Origin: a virus
Strand: one strand, 5' to 3'
IMG/VR virus record: IMGVR_UViG_3300046777_001387
Coordinates: 19,697-83,696 of that record
Length of the DNA: 64,000 nucleotides
Shown here: positions 19,576 to 27,980 of the stretch, one piece after another
How positions within the stretch are numbered: position 1 is the stretch's first letter
Layout of the letters: every line of letters begins with the position of its first letter
Notes under the pieces: generated by a model
The model's database searches: none
What the model was told of the DNA's origin: nothing
What the model saw: only the letters and a program-made list of their open reading frames with translations
Translations under genes and position numbers: made by a program

Positions 19576-20193
19576 ATGCCATTGCAAGGTAGCGCAAGTA
19601 CTGGCGATCCTCTAACTCTTAGAGAAATCGCCGGAGAATTTGGAAACGATGGCGGGATCAGTCTTCGAGATTATTATCGAGGAGGTCCACTTGTTTCCAG
19701 TGGCTCATCCTCAAGTATATCTACAAATCCTTCTTCTTTAACCATTCTACAGTTTTTAGGTGCTTCTGCTGTAAGTATTAACTTCAATAACTATACTATA
19801 TCTTCAGTTTCTGAGGTTTCTGGAAGTGCTACTGCAGCGTATGAAATTCATACTAATGGTAATGCATATCAAACGCTACAATACGACAGTGTAAATAGTA
19901 CGACATTGCTGCAGAGTGGAGCAATTGTTCCAGGTTCTGCCACGACGTCATATGAAGTTTACGTTATTCCGTCTACTACTGCTCTGTCGACATATGGAAC
20001 CTTGTATAGCTGGTTACCATTAACAAGTAATCGTGGATGGGGATTAACATACACTGATCCAACCTTTGGTGCTAGCGGTGGAAATGCGACCATAGTTCTA
20101 GATTTCCAACTCAGAGCAACTGGCGGATCAACAATTATCGACAACTGGCAAATTACTCTACAAGCAGCCGTTATTCCGTATCAAGGTTTTTAA
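19576..20193 (+). CDS. Fibre-associated structural protein
   Basis: The protein has 205 residues. The N-terminus (MPLQGSASTGDPLTLREIAGEF, then ISLRDYYRGG) is a pattern common at the start of small tail-associated proteins in aquatic phages. The rest is Ser/Thr-rich predicted beta structure with little charge, ending in LQAAVIPYQGF. Trp-Thr/Gly segments near 155-165 suggest a compact beta sandwich. It lies three bases after the S74 fibre gene and before another fibre operon segment. A role as fibre tip, fibre accessory or attachment protein is inferred from neighbours. I cannot name a family. Confidence 0.65.
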   Translation: MPLQGSASTGDPLTLREIAGEFGNDGGISLRDYYRGGPLVSSGSSSSISTNPSSLTILQFLGASAVSINFNNYTISSVSEVSGSATAAYEIHTNGNAYQTLQYDSVNSTTLLQSGAIVPGSATTSYEVYVIPSTTALSTYGTLYSWLPLTSNRGWGLTYTDPTFGASGGNATIVLDFQLRATGGSTIIDNWQITLQAAVIPYQGF

Positions 20194-20205
20194 TAGAGAA
20201 GTAAT

Positions 20206-20538
20206 ATGGCATACGCAGAACTAACAATCGATCAAGGAACAACCTTTGAAACTTCCATTGATCTGACCAACGATGACGGAACCAGCGTTAATGTTGCGGG
20301 TTATGTCTTCAGCGCACAGGTTAGAAAATCATATTATTCTGTGAATCCTACTGCGAATATTACAGTTACTATCACTAATCCTGCTAGCGGCAATGTTAAG
20401 CTTTCGATTGATGCAGCCAATACGGCAAATATTAGGGCTGGAAGATACCTGTACGACGTAAAGATGACCAACACCACCGGTGTTACCACTAGAGTCATTG
20501 AGGGGATTATCACAGTAACTCCTCAGGTATCTAGATGA
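20206..20538 (+). CDS. Small beta-sandwich virion protein
   Basis: This 110-residue protein has the pattern LTIDQGTTFETSIDLTNDDG, then VFSAQVRKSY, GNVKLSIDAANTANIRAGRYLYDV and VIEGIITVTPQV. It is an Ig-like beta sandwich type that occurs next to collagen-like fibre genes in many phages, probably as a fibre adaptor. A plausible ribosome binding site (GAAG at 20199-20202) precedes the ATG. It overlaps the next gene by four bases (ATGA), so the two products are probably made in a fixed ratio. The biological role is not established. Confidence 0.75.
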   Translation: MAYAELTIDQGTTFETSIDLTNDDGTSVNVAGYVFSAQVRKSYYSVNPTANITVTITNPASGNVKLSIDAANTANIRAGRYLYDVKMTNTTGVTTRVIEGIITVTPQVSR

Positions 20539-22298
20539 AGATCGAGATTAAGAACCAAAATTCAGTTGGTTCTGTAAACGTCAATAACACTCCTGAAGTC
20601 GGCAAGGTCTCGATTAAGACCGGTGCTCCCGGACCCGCAGGCTCACAAGGTTCACAGGGCTTCCAAGGTACGCAAGGCTCTCAGGGTATTCAAGGCGCTC
20701 AAGGCGTCCAAGGCGCGCAGGGTGTCCAAGGTGCTCAAGGTGCACAAGGTGCACAAGGTTCGCAGGGACAGCAAGGTGCACAAGGCTTTCAAGGCGTTCA
20801 AGGCGCACAGGGTGTCCAAGGTGCTCAAGGTGCACAAGGTGCGCAAGGTGTACAAGGAGCTCAAGGCGTCCAAGGCGCGCAGGGTTCGCAAGGATTCCAA
20901 GGCGTTCAAGGAGCACAGGGAGTCCAAGGTGCGCAGGGAGTTCAAGGAGCTCAAGGTGCGCAAGGCGTTCAGGGTGCGCAGGGAGTTCAAGGAGCTCAAG
21001 GCGTTCAAGGTGCTACAGGAATTCAGGGCGCTCAAGGTGCACAGGGAGCACAAGGCGCTCAGGGTGTTCAAGGTGCTCAGGGATCACAGGGTTATCAAGG
21101 CGCTCTCAATAGATGGAAAGTCTTAACTGCAAACTATACGGCAGTAGACGGTGACCGTCTAATTGCAGACACTAGCTCTGGCACGTTTACTGTAACTCTA
21201 CCAGCCTCTCCTACTTCTGGTGATTATGTACAGATCTCAGACGGTAATGATTGGAGAACAAATAACCTTCTAGTCAATCCGAATGGATCAACTATTGAGG
21301 GTGTTTCGGATACACTGGCGCTCAATATCAAGGGTGTTACTGTAGAGTGTATCTACGACGGCACGACTTGGGAAGTTACAGCAACTACTGGTGCTCGTGG
21401 TGCGCAGGGTGCAATTGGCGCTCAAGGTGCCCAAGGATTCCAAGGTGTTCAGGGTACTGCCGGTGTTCTGGGTGGAGAAGGTCCGCAAGGTGCACAAGGT
21501 GTGCAGGGCGCCCAAGGATTCCAAGGCGTTCAAGGTACTGCAGGCGCGCAGGGTTCTCAGGGATATCAAGGTTCTCTAGAACGCTGGAAAGTTATAACTT
21601 CAACATATACTGCTTCTGATGGTGAAAGAATTCTTGCTGACACATCAGCAGGAAGCTTTACTCTAACTCTGCCAGCTGCTCCCACTGTTGGAACTTATGT
21701 GCAGATTAGTGATGGCGGCGACTGGTCAATCAACAACCTGACTGTAGGAAGAAACGGATCTTTAATTGAAGGTGTTGCTGATGATGTTCTTCTAGACTTT
21801 AAAAACGTCACAGTAGAGTTTATCTACGACGGCACGACTTGGGAAATTACTGCGACCACCGGAGCCAAAGGTTCTCAAGGATTCCAAGGCGTGCAGGGTG
21901 CAGTAGGTGCACAGGGCGCACAAGGCTCTCAAGGTCCACAAGGCGCTCAGGGCGCGCAAGGAATAATTGGCGCACAAGGCTCTCAAGGATTCCAAGGCGT
22001 ACAGGGTTCTGTCGGAAACCTGATTGAGAACCTATCAGTGGTGCAAACTGCCACTGATTATACCATGACTATCAATGATGATCTGGTTATTGGGACCAGC
22101 ACCAGCGAGATTTTTATTACTCTTCCAGACGTTGCAGCCAGAAACAAAGCCTATTATTTTCAAAATTTCGGCACTGGCTTCATGACTATTCAAACAGTTT
22201 CATCTCAGCTTATAAATAGTGATACCAAGCTAACATTACAGTTCAAGAATAGTTCTGTGAAGCTTATTTCGATAGGAACTAAGTTCCTTATCTTCTAG
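20535..22298 (+). CDS. Collagen-like fibre with three or four beta modules
   Basis: The 587-residue product has a short N-terminus (KIEIKNQNSVGSVNVNNTP) and then a Gly-X-Gln tract of about 160 residues. Two copies of a beta module of about 94 residues follow (pattern RWKV..YTA.DG..ILADTS.G.FT.TLPA.P..G.YVQI.DG), at nt 21111-21392 and 21582-21866. Short collagen-like linkers separate the modules. A diverged copy forms the C-terminus (about residues 498-587), lacking the IEG and IYDGTTWE blocks. The arrangement predicts a trimeric rod with beta knobs. One related module occurs in the giant protein at 31795. A late-promoter-like box at 22211 lies inside the 3' end. Confidence 0.85.
   Translation: MKIEIKNQNSVGSVNVNNTPEVGKVSIKTGAPGPAGSQGSQGFQGTQGSQGIQGAQGVQGAQGVQGAQGAQGAQGSQGQQGAQGFQGVQGAQGVQGAQGAQGAQGVQGAQGVQGAQGSQGFQGVQGAQGVQGAQGVQGAQGAQGVQGAQGVQGAQGVQGATGIQGAQGAQGAQGAQGVQGAQGSQGYQGALNRWKVLTANYTAVDGDRLIADTSSGTFTVTLPASPTSGDYVQISDGNDWRTNNLLVNPNGSTIEGVSDTLALNIKGVTVECIYDGTTWEVTATTGARGAQGAIGAQGAQGFQGVQGTAGVLGGEGPQGAQGVQGAQGFQGVQGTAGAQGSQGYQGSLERWKVITSTYTASDGERILADTSAGSFTLTLPAAPTVGTYVQISDGGDWSINNLTVGRNGSLIEGVADDVLLDFKNVTVEFIYDGTTWEITATTGAKGSQGFQGVQGAVGAQGAQGSQGPQGAQGAQGIIGAQGSQGFQGVQGSVGNLIENLSVVQTATDYTMTINDDLVIGTSTSEIFITLPDVAARNKAYYFQNFGTGFMTIQTVSSQLINSDTKLTLQFKNSSVKLISIGTKFLIF
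20626..21105 (+). repeat. Collagen-like Gly-X-Gln coding repeat
   Basis: A 9-base period dominates (GGT GCT/GTC CAA type codons for Gly-Ala-Gln, Gly-Val-Gln, Gly-Ser-Gln, Gly-Phe-Gln) inside the gene at 20535. Synonymous Gly, Ala and Gln codons alternate so that exact DNA repeats stay short. The first triplets (APGPAG) contain proline; later ones do not. Confidence 0.9.
21111..21392 (+). repeat. Beta module copy 1 (of the DGDRLIADTS family)
   Basis: This codes for about 94 residues beginning RWKVLTANYTA and ending IYDGTTWEVTATTG. It is homologous along its full length with 21582-21866 in the same gene and with 32055-32337 in the giant fibre. Confidence 0.85.
21582..21866 (+). repeat. Beta module copy 2
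   Basis: The second copy (RWKVITSTYTA to IYDGTTWEITATTG) keeps the IADTS-like, YVQISDG, NNL.V and IEG blocks of copy 1, with different codons, so duplication is not recent. Confidence 0.85.
22211..22218 (+). promoter_or_regulatory. Late promoter box TATAAATA inside fibre gene
   Basis: A perfect match to the T4 late box, 88 bases before the start at 22307 and inside the coding region of the gene at 20535. It would provide a transcript for the downstream small protein and the 1187-residue protein. Confidence 0.5.
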
Positions 22299-22306
22299 AG
22301 GTTTAA

Positions 22307-22657
22307 ATGTATCTGGAACAGACAAAACTAACCGATTCCACCGGCGCAGTAATTAATCCGGCTACAACTGACGTAAGCGATCAGATTATTCTGCTTCGTA
22401 GAATTATTAAATTGCTCGAGGCGCAGTCGGCTGTCGATCCTCAGCAACGCCAGAGAGTTACGCTTGACGCTATTTCAGCTTCACTAACTCTTGGTGCTGT
22501 CACGACAGTCGGTACTGTCACAACTGTCACAACTGTTACGACAGTTTCTTCAGTAACCAACATCGCAGCACTAAATGGTTGGAACCAGCAGATGTTTGCT
22601 GATCCAGCCAGAAACGCATACAACACTGGCATCAGAGCGCAGTTAACATTCTCTTAA
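22307..22657 (+). CDS. Small fibre-cluster protein with TVTT repeats
   Basis: The protein has 116 residues. The N-terminal half (MYLEQTKLTDSTGAVINPAT, then IILLRRIIKLLE) contains one amphipathic helix. Residues 64-82 are a simple TVTTV repeat encoded by ACTGTCACAACTGTC-like repeats at 22498-22550. The C-terminus contains NQQMFADPARNAYNTGIR. This combination, including the TVTT run, is familiar from small proteins next to fibre genes in aquatic T4-like phages, but no function is known. It starts nine bases after the preceding stop with a GAGG site at 22299-22302. A late box at 22211-22218 could give it its own transcript. Confidence 0.7.
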   Translation: MYLEQTKLTDSTGAVINPATTDVSDQIILLRRIIKLLEAQSAVDPQQRQRVTLDAISASLTLGAVTTVGTVTTVTTVTTVSSVTNIAALNGWNQQMFADPARNAYNTGIRAQLTFS

Positions 22658-22672
22658 TCGGAGTTTATATCA

Positions 22673-25600
22673 ATGTCACTATCGGCAAATAAGCTAATCA
22701 AACAAGTCGATCTACCAGTATGGGAGTGGACGCGCCCTCTTCCTGTTGCTCCGACAGCAGGTTTATCTTCTTCTTGCGTAGCTGATGCACCAGACTTTAA
22801 TCCGATCTCTGGTCGTTACATCTATATGCTTCTGAACGCTACCAACTTCTGGCGTTATGACACGGTTTCAGACACATACATGCAGATGGCTTCTCCCGGC
22901 ATTACGCCACTGTCTGCTACGAATATGCGTTTTGCCGGCGCTGCTGGGTATTATGGTCGCACGATTGCAGCAACATCGACTACGATGGACACTGGTCTTC
23001 CGTTCGGAAAACAGGCTATTGGATACAGAATTCGTATTATCTCGGGCAAGGGTGCAGGTCAGGAGCGCATTATCACTAATGTGAGCGACCCTATTGTTGC
23101 TGATTTTGGCGGCGCAACTTCTACTACGACATTCAGCTTGACTGATACCAATAAAAACTGGGGTGTAGTTGGAGCTACAAACAACGTTAATAACTGGATC
23201 GGTTATGTTATCAGAGTTATTGGCGGTACAGGCTTCACACAGGTTCGTAAGATTCTCCATAACAGTGCTACAGTAATTTCGGTGGCTGATACTAACATCT
23301 ATTCGCACGATACTTGGTCGTTACCAATGTCGCCAACAGCAGGTACTCCAGGATGGACCTCTCCTGGTACTGGCGCGATTTACAATATTGAATACTCAAC
23401 GATCACTGTAGATACTGCTTGGGACGTAACACCTGATAACACCTCTAGATACGTTATTCAGTCAGGTGGTATTTGGTTGGCTTCTGGCGCAACTGTTGGT
23501 AACGGTACTGTGACTCTGCAGTACTACAGCGTTCTAGAGGATATTTGGTACGCCAAGACATCTGTTAACAACATTATCCCAACTAACTTGACTGATCTGT
23601 GTATTGAGAGATTAACAGAAAACTCTACTCTCTGGTACACCGGATTAGCAACATCCGGAAGTACAACTACTCTAGTTGACGCTAACGCCAGCTGGACTGC
23701 AAATCAGTGGAGTGGTTATGAGACCACTATTTGGTCGGGAACTGGAAGAGGTCAAATAGCTGTAGTTGCCAATAATACAGGCAACACACTAACATTCACC
23801 ACTACACTAGATACTGCTCTAGACGCAACCAGTAGATATAACATTACTGGTTATGATGGTGGAATCTTCACATCCACTGCTGGTAGAATTGTATCAGATT
23901 CTTCAAAGAACTGGGCAGTGAACCGTTGGACAAACTATGCTGTGCGAATTGTCTCCGGCACCGGCGTCGGACAAACTAGACAAATCCTTTCCAATGGATC
24001 CGACAGCCTAGTTGTTTACGACTGCTGGAATGTTCAGCCAGATAACACTTCCAAGTACATTATCCAAAGCAACTCACAGGATATGTTCTTGGCTATCGGT
24101 GGTGGACAGCATACATATATGTATCGTGTCGGTGACACGGATATGCTCAGCCCAGCTAGAATCCTCGATGAGGGTATCAATGCTATAGCTTGTGCGATGC
24201 TGACTGATGGCACAAGTACCGCAACTCATGAAATCTATGAGCAAAAGCCTATTGCTATCAGTGCAATCTCTGGCACTACAACTATCACAGCTACTACTGT
24301 ACACCCCCATCAGCTAAAGGTTGGGCAGTGGGTTTCTATTCGTGGCGTCACTTCGGCAGCGGCTGACGTATACAACGTAACTGGTAAGGTTCAGATCACT
24401 TCTGTTCCTTCGCTGACAACGTTCACATATACTCCATTTGCTGCTGGTACTGGCACATATCAATATTCCAACAATATTGCGCTTGGTACAACTACTCTTA
24501 TTGATGCTGCCAAGTATTTCGCTGATCTGGCTACTGGCGGTTCTACGACTACTGTAACGTTCAGCAGAGCAACTCCGTCGAATATCAACGGATGGTATGT
24601 GTACGGTACCAATATTGCTGATGGTGCACAGATTGTAAGTGGTGCTGGAACAACAACTCTGACGCTAAACTTGACCGGTGCAGGCACTCCTTCGGGAACT
24701 ATTATCATCACTAAATGGCCAAGACCTGTGACAGCAACTTATGCTTCTGGTGGTGGTGCTGGTGTGTTCTCGGTTACACTTTCTGCGCCAATTCCAACCT
24801 ATGTTAAAGGATGGTTGGCTACAGGAACTAACATCGGTCTGAGTGCAACAGTTACTGGCGGCGAAGGCACTGCCACTCCGTTATTCTCAATTCAGTGCTC
24901 GGGCACTCCTTCTGGAACAATTACCTTTAGCTGCCCAACAAATAACTTGTTGCCAGTTACAGCGACATATAGCTCCGGATCGGGAACTTCGATTACTCTG
25001 AGCGGTAATGTGCCAAGCTATATTCGTGGTTGGCTAGTTTGCTGCTCGAACATTGCTAACGGAACTACTGTTACTGGTGGAGAGGGTACTTCTACAGTCA
25101 CGCTATCAACGCCAACAGCAGGAACTCCTTCTGGTACGGTAATATTCTATCCACCACCAATAGCGCCTGTTTTGCATTATGGAACAACTGGTATTCCAGC
25201 TTTATCTGCTACAGGCATGGTTTCTACGGGTCAAGTTTTCCAAATGGTTGCTCAGAATGCAACTAATCCGACCATCATGACTTCTATTACAGCGTCAACA
25301 ACCCCAACTGCTGGCGTCTCGAAGTATGTGCTCACCAGAAGATATGCGTTTGGACACGCATATGAAGGGCATAATATCAATTATCTTGATGGAATTGCGT
25401 TTGGTACACAGTCGACAACGACTCTAGTTGATACAAATGCTTTCTGGGCAACTGCTACAGGGTCTGGTGGATCTGCTGGTGCAACATCGTTCACTCTGTC
25501 TGCTCCAGGATCACCAATCCATAATGGATGGTACGTTTCAGGAACAGGTATCCCACTAGGCGCAAGAGTGGTGAGTGGTGCTGGCACCACTTCGATCACC

Positions 25601-26236
25601 ATTGACTTGCCGTTAACTGGTGTTGTTTCTGGTACGATTACGTTTACTGCTTGGTCTCAGTCTCTAGTTAACAGACGTCTTCGTATTTTCTCTGGAACTG
25701 GCTTCAACCAAGATCTGGTCATTACTGGCGTAACACCTGCAACAGGAACTATTACGTTTGGTGCGGCAACTGCTCCGGGTTCTGGTGTTTCTACCTACAG
25801 TATTCTACCGTTTGGTGCAACGTCAACTGGTCTTTCTCTGCAGTGGGTGTCGGACTCATCAACTATGACGAACAAGGGAAGATACCTGTTCAGATTCTAC
25901 GGTGGTGGTAATACTCTAATTGATAGATACGATATCACTACCGATAGAGTCATGCAGGTAAGAACAACCCCATCAACGGAAACCTTGAGCTCTGGTTCGA
26001 TGTATGCATACGACCAGCTAGACAGAATCTATTTCACCAAGGACGTCACGAACCGCATCTACTATCTAGATGTAAATACTATGACATTGTATGGTTCTGG
26101 TATGTTCCCATACGTTGCTGGTACTGCAGGTATCGGTAATATGATGGAAATTTTCAAGACTGCTGATGGATTGAAGTATCTGTGGGTCAATCGTAAGGCT
26201 CAGGTTGAAACGTTCAGACAGCTGCTGTTCTATTAA
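22673..26236 (+). CDS. Large repeat-rich structural protein
   Basis: A 1187-residue protein with a CGGAG ribosome site at 22659-22663. Two repeat families are visible. The first, at least five copies between nt 22960 and 25800, has the core W..n.W..Y..RIVSGTG.GQ.R.I followed by a strand and often TPDNTS.YVIQS. The second, about four copies between 24538 and 25650, has ..GW...GTNI..G..V.GGEGT followed by TPSGTI.F. The N-terminal FWRYDTVSDTYMQMASP and C-terminal YDQLDRIYFTKDVTNRIYYLD segments look like propeller blades, so the chain may close a beta propeller around a repeat-rich middle. Its place within the fibre cluster suggests an adhesin or fibre-tip protein. I do not recognise a named family. 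Confidence 0.75.
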   Translation: MSLSANKLIKQVDLPVWEWTRPLPVAPTAGLSSSCVADAPDFNPISGRYIYMLLNATNFWRYDTVSDTYMQMASPGITPLSATNMRFAGAAGYYGRTIAATSTTMDTGLPFGKQAIGYRIRIISGKGAGQERIITNVSDPIVADFGGATSTTTFSLTDTNKNWGVVGATNNVNNWIGYVIRVIGGTGFTQVRKILHNSATVISVADTNIYSHDTWSLPMSPTAGTPGWTSPGTGAIYNIEYSTITVDTAWDVTPDNTSRYVIQSGGIWLASGATVGNGTVTLQYYSVLEDIWYAKTSVNNIIPTNLTDLCIERLTENSTLWYTGLATSGSTTTLVDANASWTANQWSGYETTIWSGTGRGQIAVVANNTGNTLTFTTTLDTALDATSRYNITGYDGGIFTSTAGRIVSDSSKNWAVNRWTNYAVRIVSGTGVGQTRQILSNGSDSLVVYDCWNVQPDNTSKYIIQSNSQDMFLAIGGGQHTYMYRVGDTDMLSPARILDEGINAIACAMLTDGTSTATHEIYEQKPIAISAISGTTTITATTVHPHQLKVGQWVSIRGVTSAAADVYNVTGKVQITSVPSLTTFTYTPFAAGTGTYQYSNNIALGTTTLIDAAKYFADLATGGSTTTVTFSRATPSNINGWYVYGTNIADGAQIVSGAGTTTLTLNLTGAGTPSGTIIITKWPRPVTATYASGGGAGVFSVTLSAPIPTYVKGWLATGTNIGLSATVTGGEGTATPLFSIQCSGTPSGTITFSCPTNNLLPVTATYSSGSGTSITLSGNVPSYIRGWLVCCSNIANGTTVTGGEGTSTVTLSTPTAGTPSGTVIFYPPPIAPVLHYGTTGIPALSATGMVSTGQVFQMVAQNATNPTIMTSITASTTPTAGVSKYVLTRRYAFGHAYEGHNINYLDGIAFGTQSTTTLVDTNAFWATATGSGGSAGATSFTLSAPGSPIHNGWYVSGTGIPLGARVVSGAGTTSITIDLPLTGVVSGTITFTAWSQSLVNRRLRIFSGTGFNQDLVITGVTPATGTITFGAATAPGSGVSTYSILPFGATSTGLSLQWVSDSSTMTNKGRYLFRFYGGGNTLIDRYDITTDRVMQVRTTPSTETLSSGSMYAYDQLDRIYFTKDVTNRIYYLDVNTMTLYGSGMFPYVAGTAGIGNMMEIFKTADGLKYLWVNRKAQVETFRQLLFY

Positions 26237-26247
26237 GGAGTTATGAG

Positions 26248-26424
26248 ATGACGCTCAATGAGATTCTAGTTATTCTTCAAAATAGAATGGTTGCTCTGAC
26301 CGAAGCCAGAAAGGGTGCTGTGGCATCCGGAGACCTTGAGAGTGTCGTTCGTATTGACGGCGACATTCTCACCACTCTAACAAGCATCGAAAGAATCGCA
26401 ACTACCATTAACGAAACCCAGTAA
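26248..26424 (+). CDS. 58-residue helical protein
   Basis: This is a short gene between two large ones: ATG at 26248, TAA at 26422-26424, with AAGGAG at 26235-26240 at good spacing. The product (NEILVILQNRMVALTEARK, then VASGDLESVVRIDGDILTT) is a predicted two-helix hairpin with an acidic second half. Small proteins of this pattern occur beside fibre genes in aquatic T4-like phages. An alternative ATG at 26243 meets a stop after two codons. The function is unknown. A small fibre chaperone or subunit would fit the context. Confidence 0.7.
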   Translation: MTLNEILVILQNRMVALTEARKGAVASGDLESVVRIDGDILTTLTSIERIATTINETQ

Positions 26425-26426
26425 TT

Positions 26427-27971
26427 ATGCCGACTAGTATTCAGGATTATTTGTCGAGCAGCCTTCCTTTAGGTCCGCAAGGATCTCAAGGAGTGCAAGG
26501 TGCTGTCGGTCTGCAAGGACCACAGGGTGCACAGGGAGTACAGGGAGAGATTGGCGCTCAGGGCGCTATTGGAGCACAAGGTGCAGTAGGAGCTCAGGGT
26601 GCAGCGGCAGCTGTAGGTGGTTCCACAACACAACTGCAGTATAACAACGCTGGAGTTTTTGCTGGCGCTGCTGGTCTGACAACTACTGGAACAGAACTGA
26701 ATATTGTCAGTGGCGCAAAGACTACTGATACACCTGCGCTGGATGTCAGTCAGACTTGGAGCAATGCTTCTGCGACATTTGCAGGATTTAGATTAAACGT
26801 CGCAGACTCTGCAAGCTCTTCTGGTTCATCGCTAACTGACTTACAAATTGGCGGAGCTAGCAAATTCAGAGTATATAAGTCAGGAACAATTGAACTTGGT
26901 GATATGAGCTCAACTGGCACATATTTACAGCTGACATCAACAGCTATTTCTACCGGCAGAGGAGCAAGTGCTGGTTATCCTCAATTAGATATTAATGTGC
27001 CAACAAACACCAATGGTTTGGGGCTTAATGGTCGCCTCAGAGTTTCTTCCAGTGCTATTAATGCCATGGGTCCGTTTTATCTTGCCATCAGTAATAATTA
27101 TGGGACCGAAGTTGCACTGCAGGCTGATGCTTCTAATATTTTCGCTCAGCGTAACGCGACCAATGCACAAACATTTAGAGTTTACAACACATTTACAGAT
27201 ACAGGTAATTATGAAAGGATTTCTTTTGGATGGGGGTCGAATGAATTTGTTATTGCTGCTGAATCTGCTGGTAGTGGAGTTACAAGACCATTTAAGCTTG
27301 TAAACAATAATGCCCAACAGTGGTTATCTATAGGTCAGGGGTGCATTAATGGTGGATATTCAAATGAAACTTCTGCTAGAAATGGTATAACCTTAAATGG
27401 TCCTGGATTTATAGGATATGCTTCAGGAGGTGAACATTGGTTTAGTGCTGGATCTGGTAGTGGTAGTATAAGTAGTCCACCATCAGCTGGTAATGCGGTT
27501 ATAATCTCTCCCTTTGCTGTAACTAATAATACATTGACGCACAGATTTATGCCATCTAAAAAGGATCGTGGTGGTGCATATACTGGTAATGGTCATAATC
27601 TTGAAGTTGCTGGTGGTGAAGCGTCTTCTTCAGGAACAAACAGCTATGATGGTGGGCATTTATACTTGGATGGTGGAAGAAAAACTGGCGCCAATGCCAA
27701 TGGTTCTGTTTTTATTGGAACTATTAGCACCGCTAACGTTAATATCAGTAGCGTAATAACTGTCACCGAATCTAGCCTAAGAGTTGGAACTTCGTCTTCT
27801 TCACTAGTGGGCTTCTGGAATGCAACTCCTATTGTACAGCCAACCACTGGAGTTGCAGCTGCCACGATTGTGACTAATAGCGGAACAGGCGTAAATAATG
27901 CAACAACCTTTGATGGCTACACATTAGCGCAGGTTGTCAAAGCTCTCAGAAATGCTGGACTATTGGCATAA
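26427..27971 (+). CDS. Collagen-like fibre/adhesin (514 aa)
   Basis: The N-terminus (TSIQDYLSSSLPLGPQG) is a tag shared with the genes at 27981 and 31795. A short Gly-X-Gln tract follows (about residues 16-62). Then come TQLQYNNAGVFAGAAGLTTTG, one copy of the DVSQTW.N....F.GFRLNV module (about 102-155) and one copy of the QRNATN.Q.FRVYNTFTD.GNYER module (about 240-295). The C-terminus has GFWNATPIVQPT followed by DGYTLAQVVKALRNAGLLA, a closing segment typical of phage collagen-like fibres and shared with the next gene. The DNA between about 27180 and 27720 is noticeably richer in A/T third positions than the structural genes. Probable receptor-binding fibre. Confidence 0.82.
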   Translation: MPTSIQDYLSSSLPLGPQGSQGVQGAVGLQGPQGAQGVQGEIGAQGAIGAQGAVGAQGAAAAVGGSTTQLQYNNAGVFAGAAGLTTTGTELNIVSGAKTTDTPALDVSQTWSNASATFAGFRLNVADSASSSGSSLTDLQIGGASKFRVYKSGTIELGDMSSTGTYLQLTSTAISTGRGASAGYPQLDINVPTNTNGLGLNGRLRVSSSAINAMGPFYLAISNNYGTEVALQADASNIFAQRNATNAQTFRVYNTFTDTGNYERISFGWGSNEFVIAAESAGSGVTRPFKLVNNNAQQWLSIGQGCINGGYSNETSARNGITLNGPGFIGYASGGEHWFSAGSGSGSISSPPSAGNAVIISPFAVTNNTLTHRFMPSKKDRGGAYTGNGHNLEVAGGEASSSGTNSYDGGHLYLDGGRKTGANANGSVFIGTISTANVNISSVITVTESSLRVGTSSSSLVGFWNATPIVQPTTGVAAATIVTNSGTGVNNATTFDGYTLAQVVKALRNAGLLA

Positions 27972-27980
27972 GGTAATTAA

